Origin: Coprococcus phoceensis
Lineage (GTDB): Bacteria; Bacillota; Clostridia; Lachnospirales; Lachnospiraceae
Direction of reading: 5' to 3'
Assembly: GCF_900104635.1 (NCBI RefSeq)
Contig: NZ_FNWC01000007.1
Location: forward strand, 1,959,421 to 2,023,420
Length of the DNA: 64,000 nucleotides
The first letter of the stretch is position 1. The number at the start of each line of letters is the position of its first letter. The notes under the pieces were generated by a model. That model worked only from the letters and a program-made list of their open reading frames with translations. It was not told the DNA's origin and did not search any database. The translations under genes were made by a program, and so were the position numbers. Shown piece by piece: positions 27,501 to 34,272 of this stretch.

Positions 27501-27881
27501 ATATGTACTCTGCTCACTTTCATCCACATATTCTTTCGAGAACACATACAGATATCCAGACTGATTACTGCATGTCCATTCTTCTGTTGAACCATCTTCT
27601 TTTTGCACAGTAATCCGCATATTGCTTATCTGTTCTGTTCCATCTCCCCAAGACACAACAACGTTTTGTGTGTTCGGTGATTCCAAATAGGGACTTTCTA
27701 CTAAAATATAATTCAATCTGTTTTCTGCTTTTACTGTATTGGCCGCGTCTGTTTCAGCTACTTCTGTTTCTTCTACCGCCGAACTATTGTCCATTGCCAA
27801 TGATGTGCTCATCTGAAAATCAGAAAACACCATCACTGCAAGCAGAATAATTGCCACAAACCTTTTTCTTATGCTTTTCAT
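24525..27881 (-). CDS. Bifunctional autolysin: amidase, cell-wall-binding repeats, glucosaminidase
   Basis: A 1118-residue secreted enzyme. Residues 1-30 are a signal peptide. Residues 220-428 are an N-acetylmuramoyl-L-alanine amidase (Amidase_3) with zinc and catalytic residues in ALDPGHDN (His228), TEQE (Glu242/244), YVSLHLNSG (His305) and IIVEHAFLSN (Glu393). About 430-945 are cell-wall-binding repeats (GWQTIAGKKYYFMSDG, GWLSFGSTYYYM). Residues 947-1118 are an endo-beta-N-acetylglucosaminidase domain with the probable catalytic Glu in AMVETGWL. It cleaves both peptide and glycan links of peptidoglycan at the cell surface. The ATG has GAGG upstream. It follows the GerMN lipoprotein gene by 23 bp and may be co-transcribed with it. 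Confidence 0.93.
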   Translation of the reverse strand: MKSIRKRFVAIILLAVMVFSDFQMSTSLAMDNSSAVEETEVAETDAANTVKAENRLNYILVESPYLESPNTQNVVVSWGDGTEQISNMRITVQKEDGSTEEWTCSNQSGYLYVFSKEYVDESEQSTYKVTDIRFEENQQEQCFLLTDLNVEAEFGVNKAYDGIEELQPLDPEDAVETSIVTIDENGETEAQDNIASALTAVSEEMGAVAGIRSAEKAGEIVVALDPGHDNRHGGTSGSGLTEQELTLKIAKYAKAELETYNGVKVYMTRTTAACPYPKTGTSGACIEKRVQAAAEAGAKIYVSLHLNSGAASANGAEIIIPNSSWKPQLSTQGKELAEKILNELTAVGLNKRPTPIYSKDTTVNEKYPDGSISDYYSVQICAKEAGIPGIIVEHAFLSNANDVNKFLKTEAGLKKLGVADATGIAKYLGLSKGQWVQVGDKWKYLTNGKYVVNQWMNISGETYYFDGNGYRVTGWQTIAGKKYYFMSDGHMHTGWLSFGSRYYYMMPDGHMHTGWLSFGSTYYYLNSEGIRVTGWQTIDGQRYYFMPDGTRYSNGWLSFGSTYYYMMPDGHMHTGWLSFGSTYYYLNSEGIRVTGWQTIEGKEYYFDQNGVRKDNIKKSGWQTINGKKYYFDKNGEYVTGWQTIAGKKYYFMSDGHMHTGWLSFGSRYYYMMPDGYMHTGWLSFGSTYYYMNDEGLRVTGWQTIAGKKYYFMPDGTRYSNGWLSFGSTYYYMMPDGHMHTDWLSFGSTYYYLNSEGIRVTGWQTIAGKEYYFDQNGVRKDNIKRSGWQTINGKKYYFDKNGEYVTGWQTIAGKKYYFMSDGHMHTGWLSFGSRYYYMMPDGYMHTGWLSFGSTYYYMNDEGLRVTGWQTIAGKKYYFMPDGTRYSNGWLSFGSTYYYMMPDGHMHTGWLSFGSTYYYLNSNGVRVTGWQTIDGEEYYFDKNGVRQEGYLIEGTSAVTANSLAMYFKRKNGVYPIFYKNSDAPTIEKFCQIYVEEAKAEGIKVEVAFMQAMVETGWLKFGGAVQISQYNFAGIGALDGGAQGATFKTVREGVRAQIQHLKAYANEKPLNNTQVDPRFHLVKRGSAKYVEWLGQKENPNGYGWATAEDYGYKILRLIKEL
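25045..26040 (-). repeat. 498-bp direct duplication within the autolysin binding region
   Basis: Two consecutive blocks of about 498 bp (166 residues) have nearly the same sequence; each encodes GWQTINGKKYYFDKNGEYV through DQNGVRKDNIK. The blocks themselves consist of 20-25-residue aromatic binding repeats, so there is repetition at two scales. The boundaries are approximate. This is a likely site of length variation by recombination. Confidence 0.85.
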
Positions 27882-27904
27882 CTTTTTTTCCTCTTCACTC
27901 TCAC

Positions 27905-28429
27905 CTAATCATAGCTGATATATCCTTCCAAAACGGCATGTCCTGTATCAAGCGGATTTCCGTTTTCTGTAATTTTAACTCCATCACAATCATACGCCTC
28001 TGAGTATGTCCTAACAACACATTCTAGTACCTGTTCCGAACCGGTCGTCCCCATTCCTCTTAGATAATCACCAAATGCTGTATTAACATCTAAATCAATC
28101 TTCTCTTCGGAATCATTCACAGAAACACTTTGAACCTCACAAGTTTCAGATAATACAGATGCTTCTTTTAATTTGGCAACAATTACTTCCTGTAACTCTC
28201 CTGCCACAGTCACCTCATCTCTAGTAATTTCTCCTGTTGTTTCGTCTATATAATAGACTCCTAATTTCTGCTCTATTTTATCTGTGCCATTCTCTAATTC
28301 CTCTTCTGCATCATCTTTTACGCTCTCATTTTTCTCTGGTTCCTTTTCCGGCTGACTTGTCTCCCCTTTGCTACAACCAGAAAAAGCCAACATCACAGCA
28401 AATAGTACCACTACTATTTTTCTTTTCAC
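27905..28429 (-). CDS. GerMN-domain lipoprotein
   Basis: A 174-residue lipoprotein. The signal peptide ends in the lipobox LAFSGC (Cys19), followed by an acidic Lys/Glu-rich linker (about 23-50). Residues 55-174 resemble a GerMN domain (IVAKLKEASVLSETCEVQSV, IDLDVNTAFGDYLRGMG, ECVVRTYSEAYDCDGVKITE, then NGNPLDTGH). GerMN domains occur in GerM, needed for sporulation and germination, and in other envelope lipoproteins. The start is a GTG with AGGAGGTG. It is followed by the autolysin gene, so it may help place or control that enzyme; this is inference. Confidence 0.85.
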   Translation of the reverse strand: MKRKIVVVLFAVMLAFSGCSKGETSQPEKEPEKNESVKDDAEEELENGTDKIEQKLGVYYIDETTGEITRDEVTVAGELQEVIVAKLKEASVLSETCEVQSVSVNDSEEKIDLDVNTAFGDYLRGMGTTGSEQVLECVVRTYSEAYDCDGVKITENGNPLDTGHAVLEGYISYD

Positions 28430-28462
28430 TTTTTCACCTCCTAATTAATTATATTCAGTTCC

Positions 28463-28491
28463 AATTTACTATATCTTCCTACATTTTTCAA
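28463..28491 (-). promoter_or_regulatory. Promoter candidate for the GerMN lipoprotein and autolysin
   Basis: The minus strand has TTGAAA (28486-28491), 17 nt, then TAAATT (28463-28468). An overlapping alternative is TTGTTG with TAGTAA at the same spacing. It lies about 35 bp ahead of the lipoprotein start, in A+T-rich DNA where chance matches are common. Confidence 0.4.
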
Positions 28492-28583
28492 CAAAAAAGC
28501 ATAATATTGTCTTTTTTCTTCTATCTATAGAATTCCTCTGTTTCTCTTTTTTGAATATTTGCCCGAAACGGCATCGACTTATT

Positions 28584-28656
28584 TTCATTCATCGGCAAGC
28601 TTAGCCAGAACTGCTAAACTTGCCGACAATCAGACTCGGGGACTCCCCGAAATGAA
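28584..28656 (-). other. Structured inverted-repeat element (possible three-way RNA junction)
   Basis: Two strong hairpins lie side by side after the nucleotidyltransferase stop: a 6-bp perfect stem TCGGGG/CCCCGA with a 3-nt loop (28636-28650), and a 14-bp stem (28592-28626) with one G-U pair and a 7-nt loop. Both are enclosed by TTCATT and AATGAA (28584-28589 and 28651-28656), which can pair with each other. As RNA from the minus strand this folds as a three-way junction. There is no uridine run, so it is not a standard terminator. Identity unknown. Confidence 0.6.
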
Positions 28657-28660
28657 TTTT

Positions 28661-29578
28661 CTAAAACAACTTTTCCGGATACACACCGCCATCTACAAGC
28701 GCACGCACAGAAGCGACCACCGCCGCTTTATCCTCTTTGTAAGTCACCCCAAACCACTTGTCGTGTGAACGCAATACTTTTACATCTGCGCTTCCATCCG
28801 CCAATAAATCTCCAACAATTGTAGGTAAAAGGTATTCTGCTTTTAAGCTATTTTCTTCAACCTTTGATAAAAATTCTCGAAATCCCTTCTCAAGTACTTC
28901 AAAAAACTCGGGATGTAATCCCCACATATTCATAGAAACAGGAGAATGTACATCAACTTCTACCATTCCATCTTCCGTGCGAACAGCAGCTCCTTTTTCC
29001 GTCTTTTCAATATTGGAAGTCTCAACAATATCTGTCAGCATATGATTTTCATCCACTTTACAGATTCCTCTTGTCACTCCGCCATTTTCACTCAAAGTAT
29101 TTCCCAGGACAAATCCAACCATACTCACCTGAAGTTTATCATTTCTTTCCTGCTCCTGAATCAGATGATTATACGCCTCCACATAAGCTTCTTTTCCGTA
29201 ATAATCATCTGCATTAATTACTAAAAACGGTTCACTCACAACATCTTTACAGCAAAGAATTGCCTGACCGGTTCCCCAAGGTTTTGCTCTGTCAGCATAT
29301 TTTCCTTTAAATTCTTCCGGAATATCCGAAATCTCTTGATATGCATAAGCGACCTCTACAACTTTTTCAATCCTGTTTCCAATCACTTCTTTAAAATCTT
29401 TTTCTAAATCCTTGCGGATAACAAATACAACCTTATCAAACCCAGCTTCCATAGCGTCATAGATAGAATAATCCATAATGATCTCGCCATTTGGTCCTAC
29501 TGGTTCCAACTGTTTAATTCCTCCGCCAAAACGACTTCCAATACCTGCTGCCATAATTACTAACGTTGCTTTTGCCAT
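28661..29578 (-). CDS. NTP-transferase family nucleotidyltransferase
   Basis: A 305-residue nucleotidyltransferase with the N-terminal signature LVIMAAGIGSRFGGGIKQLE, the PNGEIIMDYSIYDAMEAGF segment, AKPWGTGQAILCCKD and VINADDYYG (metal-binding Asp). Such enzymes join a nucleoside monophosphate to a sugar phosphate or similar group. The substrate is unclear; it is not obviously GlmU, RfbA or GalU. It ends the run cdaA-cdaR-HPr and is 17 bp from the HPr gene, so a role in sugar-nucleotide supply for the envelope is possible. The ribosome site is AGGAGG. Confidence 0.85.
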   Translation of the reverse strand: MAKATLVIMAAGIGSRFGGGIKQLEPVGPNGEIIMDYSIYDAMEAGFDKVVFVIRKDLEKDFKEVIGNRIEKVVEVAYAYQEISDIPEEFKGKYADRAKPWGTGQAILCCKDVVSEPFLVINADDYYGKEAYVEAYNHLIQEQERNDKLQVSMVGFVLGNTLSENGGVTRGICKVDENHMLTDIVETSNIEKTEKGAAVRTEDGMVEVDVHSPVSMNMWGLHPEFFEVLEKGFREFLSKVEENSLKAEYLLPTIVGDLLADGSADVKVLRSHDKWFGVTYKEDKAAVVASVRALVDGGVYPEKLF

Positions 29579-29595
29579 CTTCTTCCTCCTGTTCG

Positions 29596-29859
29596 CTATT
29601 CGCCAAGCCCTTCTTCTACGATTCTCGCCATCTCTTGCATAGCTTTTTCTTCATCTTCACCTTCACAAATTAACTCAATCACATCACCTTTTTTTATACA
29701 AGCACCCAATACGCTCAACACGCTCTTGGCATTGGCAGTTGTATTCTTGGAAAGAAATGTAATTTTACTTTGGAACTGCATTGCAGTCTTGCAAAACAGC
29801 CCGGCAGGTCTCAAATGAAGACCTGTTGGATTATTGATTGTCAATTTTCTTCGTACCAT
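29596..29859 (-). CDS. ptsH: HPr-family phosphocarrier protein
   Basis: An 87-residue protein with both regulatory sites of HPr: His15 in TGLHLRPAG (phosphorylated by enzyme I in the sugar phosphotransferase system) and Ser46 in NAKSVLSVLG (target of HPr kinase in Firmicutes). Having His15 it is not a Crh-type protein. The ATG at 29859 has AGGGGAG upstream; the in-frame ATG six codons earlier lacks a ribosome site. It lies 19 bp after cdaR and before a nucleotidyltransferase gene, not beside ptsI. The symbol is by family; it could be a paralogue. Confidence 0.85.
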   Translation of the reverse strand: MVRRKLTINNPTGLHLRPAGLFCKTAMQFQSKITFLSKNTTANAKSVLSVLGACIKKGDVIELICEGEDEEKAMQEMARIVEEGLGE

Positions 29860-29878
29860 TCTCTTAGCTCCCCTCATT

Positions 29879-31126
29879 TTATTTTTTTGTCAAAATAACC
29901 TGTATCGTGGCGCCTCCGACAAAACTGCATCCTTCCGGAAGACTCGCTATTGTAACCGGAACATCATAGGTTCCTTCTTCACTGTAACTTTTCAAATCAA
30001 TAGATGCCGCAATCTTCTCTGCAGACATATTTTCTAATGCTTCATCAAGTCCTTCAAACTGCAATTCTACATTTTGCTCCGGACCATATGAAAGTTCCAT
30101 GCCTTCCGGCAAATTGTTTACCGCTATCGACCGTACCGGAATTGCAATATTTTTGATTCCTTCTTTTTCAACCAGAATATTTACCACTACGCTTCCCGCC
30201 GAACTGTCTGCCAAACTAATTCCGTCCGGAAGATAATCTGTAATATTCACCACAACCTTTGTCGTCTCTGTAAGATTTTCCTGTTTGAGCGCACTGCTTG
30301 CAACCTCTATGTCATCTATCTTTTCCACGTCTTCGCGATTTCCCATAATCGTAATACGCTGAGGTTCGATCTGAAGTCCTGACACTGCATACCCGCTTTC
30401 AGTTCCAATCTCTGATTGGTCAAACTTCAACTCCACTTCCTTTGTCTCCAGCAAATGCACTTTAATATTCACACCACTGCTGTCCACATCGCTGGATAGC
30501 AAGCTTTTATCTATAACATTGTCCGCTGAATCATAATAGATCAGTTCATCCGCCTTTAAGGTTGTATCTTCCGACAACCCCGACACATCTACTCTCGCAA
30601 CCACTTTACTGATTCTTCCAAGTGATGACTTTGGACCACTGATATCAATGGACTGTGGTTCTGCTTCCAGCTCACCTATCACATAACCACTTTGCAAATC
30701 TCCTGTCGCAATCGCCGTAACCGGAAATGTCTTATTTTCGATATTTTCTTTCACAATCTGAATATTTCTCGGATTAGGTAATGCCTCCTTGTAATCTCCT
30801 TCAAAACCTTCTATGGTAATTCTTACCGGAACAGAACCTGATTGCTCTTCTTTTAAATCTGCAACCGCCTTAATATCCTCCGTCTTGATTTTTTCCATAA
30901 TCGAACGTTCTGCCTTCACTGTAACTGCAATCTGCTTTACATCATCCGCAATTTTAAAGGTCTGCCCATGCTCTGTTACCACCTCCGGGTTTGCGACTGT
31001 GATCTCCGGATAAAACGTCTTTGTGACAATCGGTCTCGAAATATTCATCACAATAAGCCACAAAAACGCTGAAAAAAGGAGTGCTATGAACTTTAGGACA
31101 AAATTATTTGTCAGTTTGTTTTTCAT
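29879..31126 (-). CDS. cdaR: CdaR, YbbR-domain regulator of diadenylate cyclase
   Basis: A 415-residue protein with one N-terminal transmembrane helix (FVLKFIALLFSAFLWLIVMN) followed by about four extracytoplasmic YbbR repeats (for example VTVKAERSIMEKIKTEDIKA, EPQSIDISGPKSSLGRISKV, EPQRITIMGNREDVEKI). CdaR binds and modulates CdaA, the membrane diadenylate cyclase. Its ATG lies inside the end of cdaA (23-bp overlap) with AAGGAAGG upstream, as usual for this gene pair. Confidence 0.93.
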   Translation of the reverse strand: MKNKLTNNFVLKFIALLFSAFLWLIVMNISRPIVTKTFYPEITVANPEVVTEHGQTFKIADDVKQIAVTVKAERSIMEKIKTEDIKAVADLKEEQSGSVPVRITIEGFEGDYKEALPNPRNIQIVKENIENKTFPVTAIATGDLQSGYVIGELEAEPQSIDISGPKSSLGRISKVVARVDVSGLSEDTTLKADELIYYDSADNVIDKSLLSSDVDSSGVNIKVHLLETKEVELKFDQSEIGTESGYAVSGLQIEPQRITIMGNREDVEKIDDIEVASSALKQENLTETTKVVVNITDYLPDGISLADSSAGSVVVNILVEKEGIKNIAIPVRSIAVNNLPEGMELSYGPEQNVELQFEGLDEALENMSAEKIAASIDLKSYSEEGTYDVPVTIASLPEGCSFVGGATIQVILTKK

Positions 31127-31985
31127 TCTTTCGCCTTCCTTTCCATATCATAAACCGTTTTTCTTCCAAAGATTTATTCTGTACATGGACAAGCTTCTCT
31201 CTTAAGAATTCCGGCTTCACATTCCGTGTAAGGTGTCCTCCCATTGCTATAGATACATATCCAGTCTCCTCTGAAACTGTAATCACAAGCGCATCGCTCA
31301 CTTCACTCATTCCTACCGCTGCTCTATGTCTCGTTCCAAGCTCTTTGCTAAGTCCCATATTATCAGACAACGGCAGATAACATGTTGCCGAGACAATTCG
31401 ATTACCTCTCACAATAACTGCTCCGTCATGAAGCGGTGTATTATGTTCGAAGATATTAATCAGCACCTGACTGGATACCAGACAGTCCAACTCAATACCT
31501 GTATTCTGATACTCTGTAAGCATAATCTCTTGCTCTACCACAATCAATGCTCCGGTCTTTACCTTTCCCATCTCATAACATGCCGTCACAAGTGCATCGA
31601 TCGTCTTATCATCAAACCTTCCTGATTCTTTGCTTCGTTCAAACGGAACTACTGCAATCCAAAAATCTTTTTGCCCGAGACGCTCCAACGCTCTTCGCAG
31701 TTCCGGCTGAAACACGACAACTGCTGCTGTTGCCAGGACGCTGATGGAATTCGTTGCAATCCACAGAATTGTGTGCATCTTGAAGATAGCCGCGAGTAAA
31801 ATAAAGACAAGCAGAACAATAATTCCCCGCAAAAGCATCCATGCTTTCGTATGTTTGATCCACACCATCAACTGATAAACCAAAAATGCAATAATAATAA
31901 TCTCAACAACATCTGTCACCTGTATTTTCGGGAAATACAACTCTTTAAAATATATTTCAAAGAAATTCTGTAATTTCTGTCCCAT
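31104..31985 (-). CDS. cdaA: CdaA, membrane diadenylate cyclase
   Basis: A 293-residue enzyme with three N-terminal transmembrane helices (about 24-100), then a DAC domain with HDGAVIV and TRHRAAVG, the DGA and RHR motifs that bind ATP. It condenses two ATP into cyclic di-AMP, which controls potassium and osmolyte transport and wall homeostasis in Firmicutes. GGAGGTG lies directly upstream of the ATG. It is the third gene of a unit that starts with two membrane proteins of unknown function, and is followed by cdaR but not by glmM. Confidence 0.96.
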   Translation of the reverse strand: MGQKLQNFFEIYFKELYFPKIQVTDVVEIIIIAFLVYQLMVWIKHTKAWMLLRGIIVLLVFILLAAIFKMHTILWIATNSISVLATAAVVVFQPELRRALERLGQKDFWIAVVPFERSKESGRFDDKTIDALVTACYEMGKVKTGALIVVEQEIMLTEYQNTGIELDCLVSSQVLINIFEHNTPLHDGAVIVRGNRIVSATCYLPLSDNMGLSKELGTRHRAAVGMSEVSDALVITVSEETGYVSIAMGGHLTRNVKPEFLREKLVHVQNKSLEEKRFMIWKGRRKNEKQTDK

Positions 31986-32018
31986 TTTCTCACCTCCATC
32001 TCTTTCACATCTTTTTTA

Positions 32019-33077
32019 CTAATGTTTTAATTCTTCTTCTAGTAATTCTTGAATCTCAAGTTCTTCTTGCAACGCTTTCGTAAGAAGCATCTCGTCGGTC
32101 TGGTTCTTCAGGATTTTTTCCTGCTTCAACTCATCCATCCGCGACGTCTCCTGACGTTCATTAATTCGTTTTACCGTTTTCTCAGGTGCAGTCACCGTCA
32201 CTTTCGGGACTGCTTTTACATAATAAAAATACTCATCATCTTCAAATTGAAGATTCTCTGTTCTTGAATAGTCAACCGCAAATGCAAAAAACTCTAACAC
32301 AAGCGCCAATAATATCGAAACAATTGTCCCAATAATAACCGCCACATACGGAACATCTACATGCATCGTGACTCTTCCGATCACCACTACGATCACATAT
32401 ACAAGTGCGCCTGAAACAATCGCAATCTTCCACGCATTATCAACTGATAATTTTCTCACACTATATACTACAAGTAAGCAGATCACAAATGCAATAATCG
32501 CAGTCCACATCTCCTTATTGTTAAATAACTGTTGCGCAAAAGCGGTGAGTTGGGCAAACATCTCTGAATCCCCTGCTCCTTTTATCGTTGTCTCATACGC
32601 TTTTACATATGTAACCATATAACACGCAATCGTTCCAAATGCAATCGGAACTGCACATAAAGGTCCTCCTGTCAATCCGTATACAATCGGTATCAGCATC
32701 GGTATCTTCAGTGTGAAGGCAATCGGCATCAATAATAGAACAATCGCCTTATCCGGCGTAAATCGGAAATACAAAATAAACATGATTAAAAAAATCACTG
32801 CTGCCACCGCAGCCACACCCACGGACAACGCATAAAACTGTACAACTGTAAGTGCCACAGCCACTACCACTGTCGCTGTAATCGGCAAAAATGTACAAAT
32901 CACTGCAAGACCAAGTGTGACCATCGGATTCGCTGAAATCTTCATAAACCCAATGTTACTGCTGATAAACATAAAAGTTGCCAACGCTAAAATAAACTGA
33001 ACTCCTTTATCCACAATTTTAGAATATCTCGCATATAGTCTCAGTATAGTCTCTCTTACCTCAATCAAACGATCCAT
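32019..33077 (-). CDS. Multi-pass membrane protein of unknown function
   Basis: I do not recognise this 352-residue protein. It has about eight to nine hydrophobic helices from residue 24 to 262 (FILALATFMFISSNIGFM; ITATVVVAVALTVVQFYALS; MWTAIIAFVICLLVVYSV), then a cytoplasmic tail of about 85 residues that starts with NLQFEDDEYFYYVKAVPKV and ends in a Glu/Leu-rich, probably helical segment. AAGGAG lies upstream of the ATG, which directly abuts the stop of the smaller membrane protein before it. It precedes cdaA by 33 bp. A role near c-di-AMP or the envelope is suggested only by position. Confidence 0.8.
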   Translation of the reverse strand: MDRLIEVRETILRLYARYSKIVDKGVQFILALATFMFISSNIGFMKISANPMVTLGLAVICTFLPITATVVVAVALTVVQFYALSVGVAAVAAVIFLIMFILYFRFTPDKAIVLLLMPIAFTLKIPMLIPIVYGLTGGPLCAVPIAFGTIACYMVTYVKAYETTIKGAGDSEMFAQLTAFAQQLFNNKEMWTAIIAFVICLLVVYSVRKLSVDNAWKIAIVSGALVYVIVVVIGRVTMHVDVPYVAVIIGTIVSILLALVLEFFAFAVDYSRTENLQFEDDEYFYYVKAVPKVTVTAPEKTVKRINERQETSRMDELKQEKILKNQTDEMLLTKALQEELEIQELLEEELKH

Positions 33078-33473
33078 CTACATATTCTCCTTCTCGTAAA
33101 GCTTGTTTAACACTAACAGATTATGGCTATATTTTTTCACGCGAGTTCTGGCTTCACTATGCTTTTTCTGATAAAACCGCCCGCTCGCTATCCAATATGC
33201 GACTAACACAATCACATAGATTATCAAAATCACTGCTACTAAAATAATTGCTTTTACCAACGTCAGTTCTTCTAAAACCTGATCCATATATGCAATTCCA
33301 ATCAGTCCGGCAACCATCGCATATCCGATTGTCGTCCAGATCATTGTCGCCAGCCTATGAAAGCTCACATAATCTTTCTTATAGTAAGAACTCACCTTAA
33401 AATCTTCTTTTCCTTCTTTTTGTTCGTAGGAAGCAAGCTGCACCATAAGTTTTACTCGTTCTTCATTCAACAT
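33078..33473 (-). CDS. Small membrane protein with two helices, function unknown
   Basis: A 131-residue protein. The first 55 residues are hydrophilic (MLNEERVKLMVQLASYEQKE), followed by two hydrophobic helices at about 50-70 (TIGYAMVAGLIGIAYM) and 75-100 (AIILVAVILIIYVIVLVAYW), and a basic C-terminal tail. I do not recognise a family. The start at 33473 has AGAGGTG at good spacing; the frame opens 3 codons earlier at a GTG. It is the first gene after the promoter at 33518-33547, and its stop abuts the start of the larger membrane protein, suggesting the two work together. Confidence 0.75.
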   Translation of the reverse strand: MLNEERVKLMVQLASYEQKEGKEDFKVSSYYKKDYVSFHRLATMIWTTIGYAMVAGLIGIAYMDQVLEELTLVKAIILVAVILIIYVIVLVAYWIASGRFYQKKHSEARTRVKKYSHNLLVLNKLYEKENM

Positions 33474-33517
33474 AAACGTCACCTCTAAACTTGTTTTCCC
33501 CTCAAGACATTAGTTTC

Positions 33518-33547
33518 AGTATAGCATTATTCAGTATCCTTGTCCAA
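33518..33547 (-). promoter_or_regulatory. Promoter for the membrane pair and cdaA operon
   Basis: The minus strand has TTGGAC (33542-33547), 18 nt, then TATACT (33518-33523). The -35 box lies inside the last codons of comFC. The leader before the first ATG would be about 40 nt. It explains how the cdaA unit can be transcribed apart from the DNA-repair and competence genes upstream. Confidence 0.6.
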
Positions 33548-34235
33548 TACTTATAGTCAAAAAACACACTTTTTGAACACCTCTGCTTTTCAATTCCTCT
33601 GCCACTGTATCAATTGTGCTTCCTGTCGTATAAATATCGTCAATGACCAACACCGTTTTGTAGTTCTTCCATTGACCTGTAACTGAAAATGCGTGCTTTA
33701 AATTTTGTTTTCTTTCCTTATCGTTCAGTTCTTTTTGCGGTCTCGTGTATCTGCTGCGTATTACAGATCTGCTGTCAACCGGAATTCCCATCATCTCTCC
33801 AAGATGCTTTGCTACAATCTCCGCCTGATTATACCCACGAAATCTCTTTTTCTTACGATGCAGCGGAATCGGAACAATCACCTCTATCTCCCACTCCCGT
33901 ATCAGTCTGCCATAGATTCGAATCATCTCTTTCGCATAAAACTCTCCGTAAATACGTCTGTTTTTATATTTGAACTGATATATCGACATACTGACCGGCA
34001 TCTTGTGTATCCAGATACTTCTTCCTTGATCATATGCATGCACATTTTTCTGACAGTCATAACAATATTCTTGTTCAGCATAGCGAACCGGTTTACCGCA
34101 CTTTTTGCATCTCGGCTCCGTTATATAAACTACCTTTTCTGCACAATCCTTGCACAATTCCTTGTCGCTGACTTTTCCACAAAAGCAGCATGTTTTCGGA
34201 TAAATTATCCCCAAAATCTTTTTCCAAATGTTCAT
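33531..34235 (-). CDS. comFC: ComFC-family phosphoribosyltransferase-like protein
   Basis: A 234-residue ComF-family protein. Two pairs of zinc-finger cysteines lie near the N-terminus (CCFCGKVSDKELCKDC; CKKCGKPVRYAEQEYCYDC), and the C-terminal part has the PRTase signature VLVIDDIYTTGSTIDTVA. ComFC proteins are needed for DNA uptake in competent bacteria, but they are also widespread in species not known to be competent. The ATG at 34235 fits the family length; the frame also allows a GTG at 34256, close behind AGGAG, so the start is uncertain. It follows recD2 by 37 bp. Confidence 0.9.
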   Translation of the reverse strand: MNIWKKILGIIYPKTCCFCGKVSDKELCKDCAEKVVYITEPRCKKCGKPVRYAEQEYCYDCQKNVHAYDQGRSIWIHKMPVSMSIYQFKYKNRRIYGEFYAKEMIRIYGRLIREWEIEVIVPIPLHRKKKRFRGYNQAEIVAKHLGEMMGIPVDSRSVIRSRYTRPQKELNDKERKQNLKHAFSVTGQWKNYKTVLVIDDIYTTGSTIDTVAEELKSRGVQKVCFLTISIGQGY

Positions 34236-34272
34236 TATTTTACGGACTCTTGACACATCTCCTGGTTATCGT

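Noticed and set aside
28559..28768. Plus-strand frame of 69 codons across the structured element
   Set aside because: It is formed by the hairpins and the antisense of the nucleotidyltransferase end. No ribosome site precedes it, and the hairpin symmetry explains its sequence.
33705..34253. Plus-strand open frame of 182 codons
   Set aside because: Antisense to comFC, which has zinc cysteines and a PRTase motif on the minus strand. No start signal is seen for the plus-strand frame.
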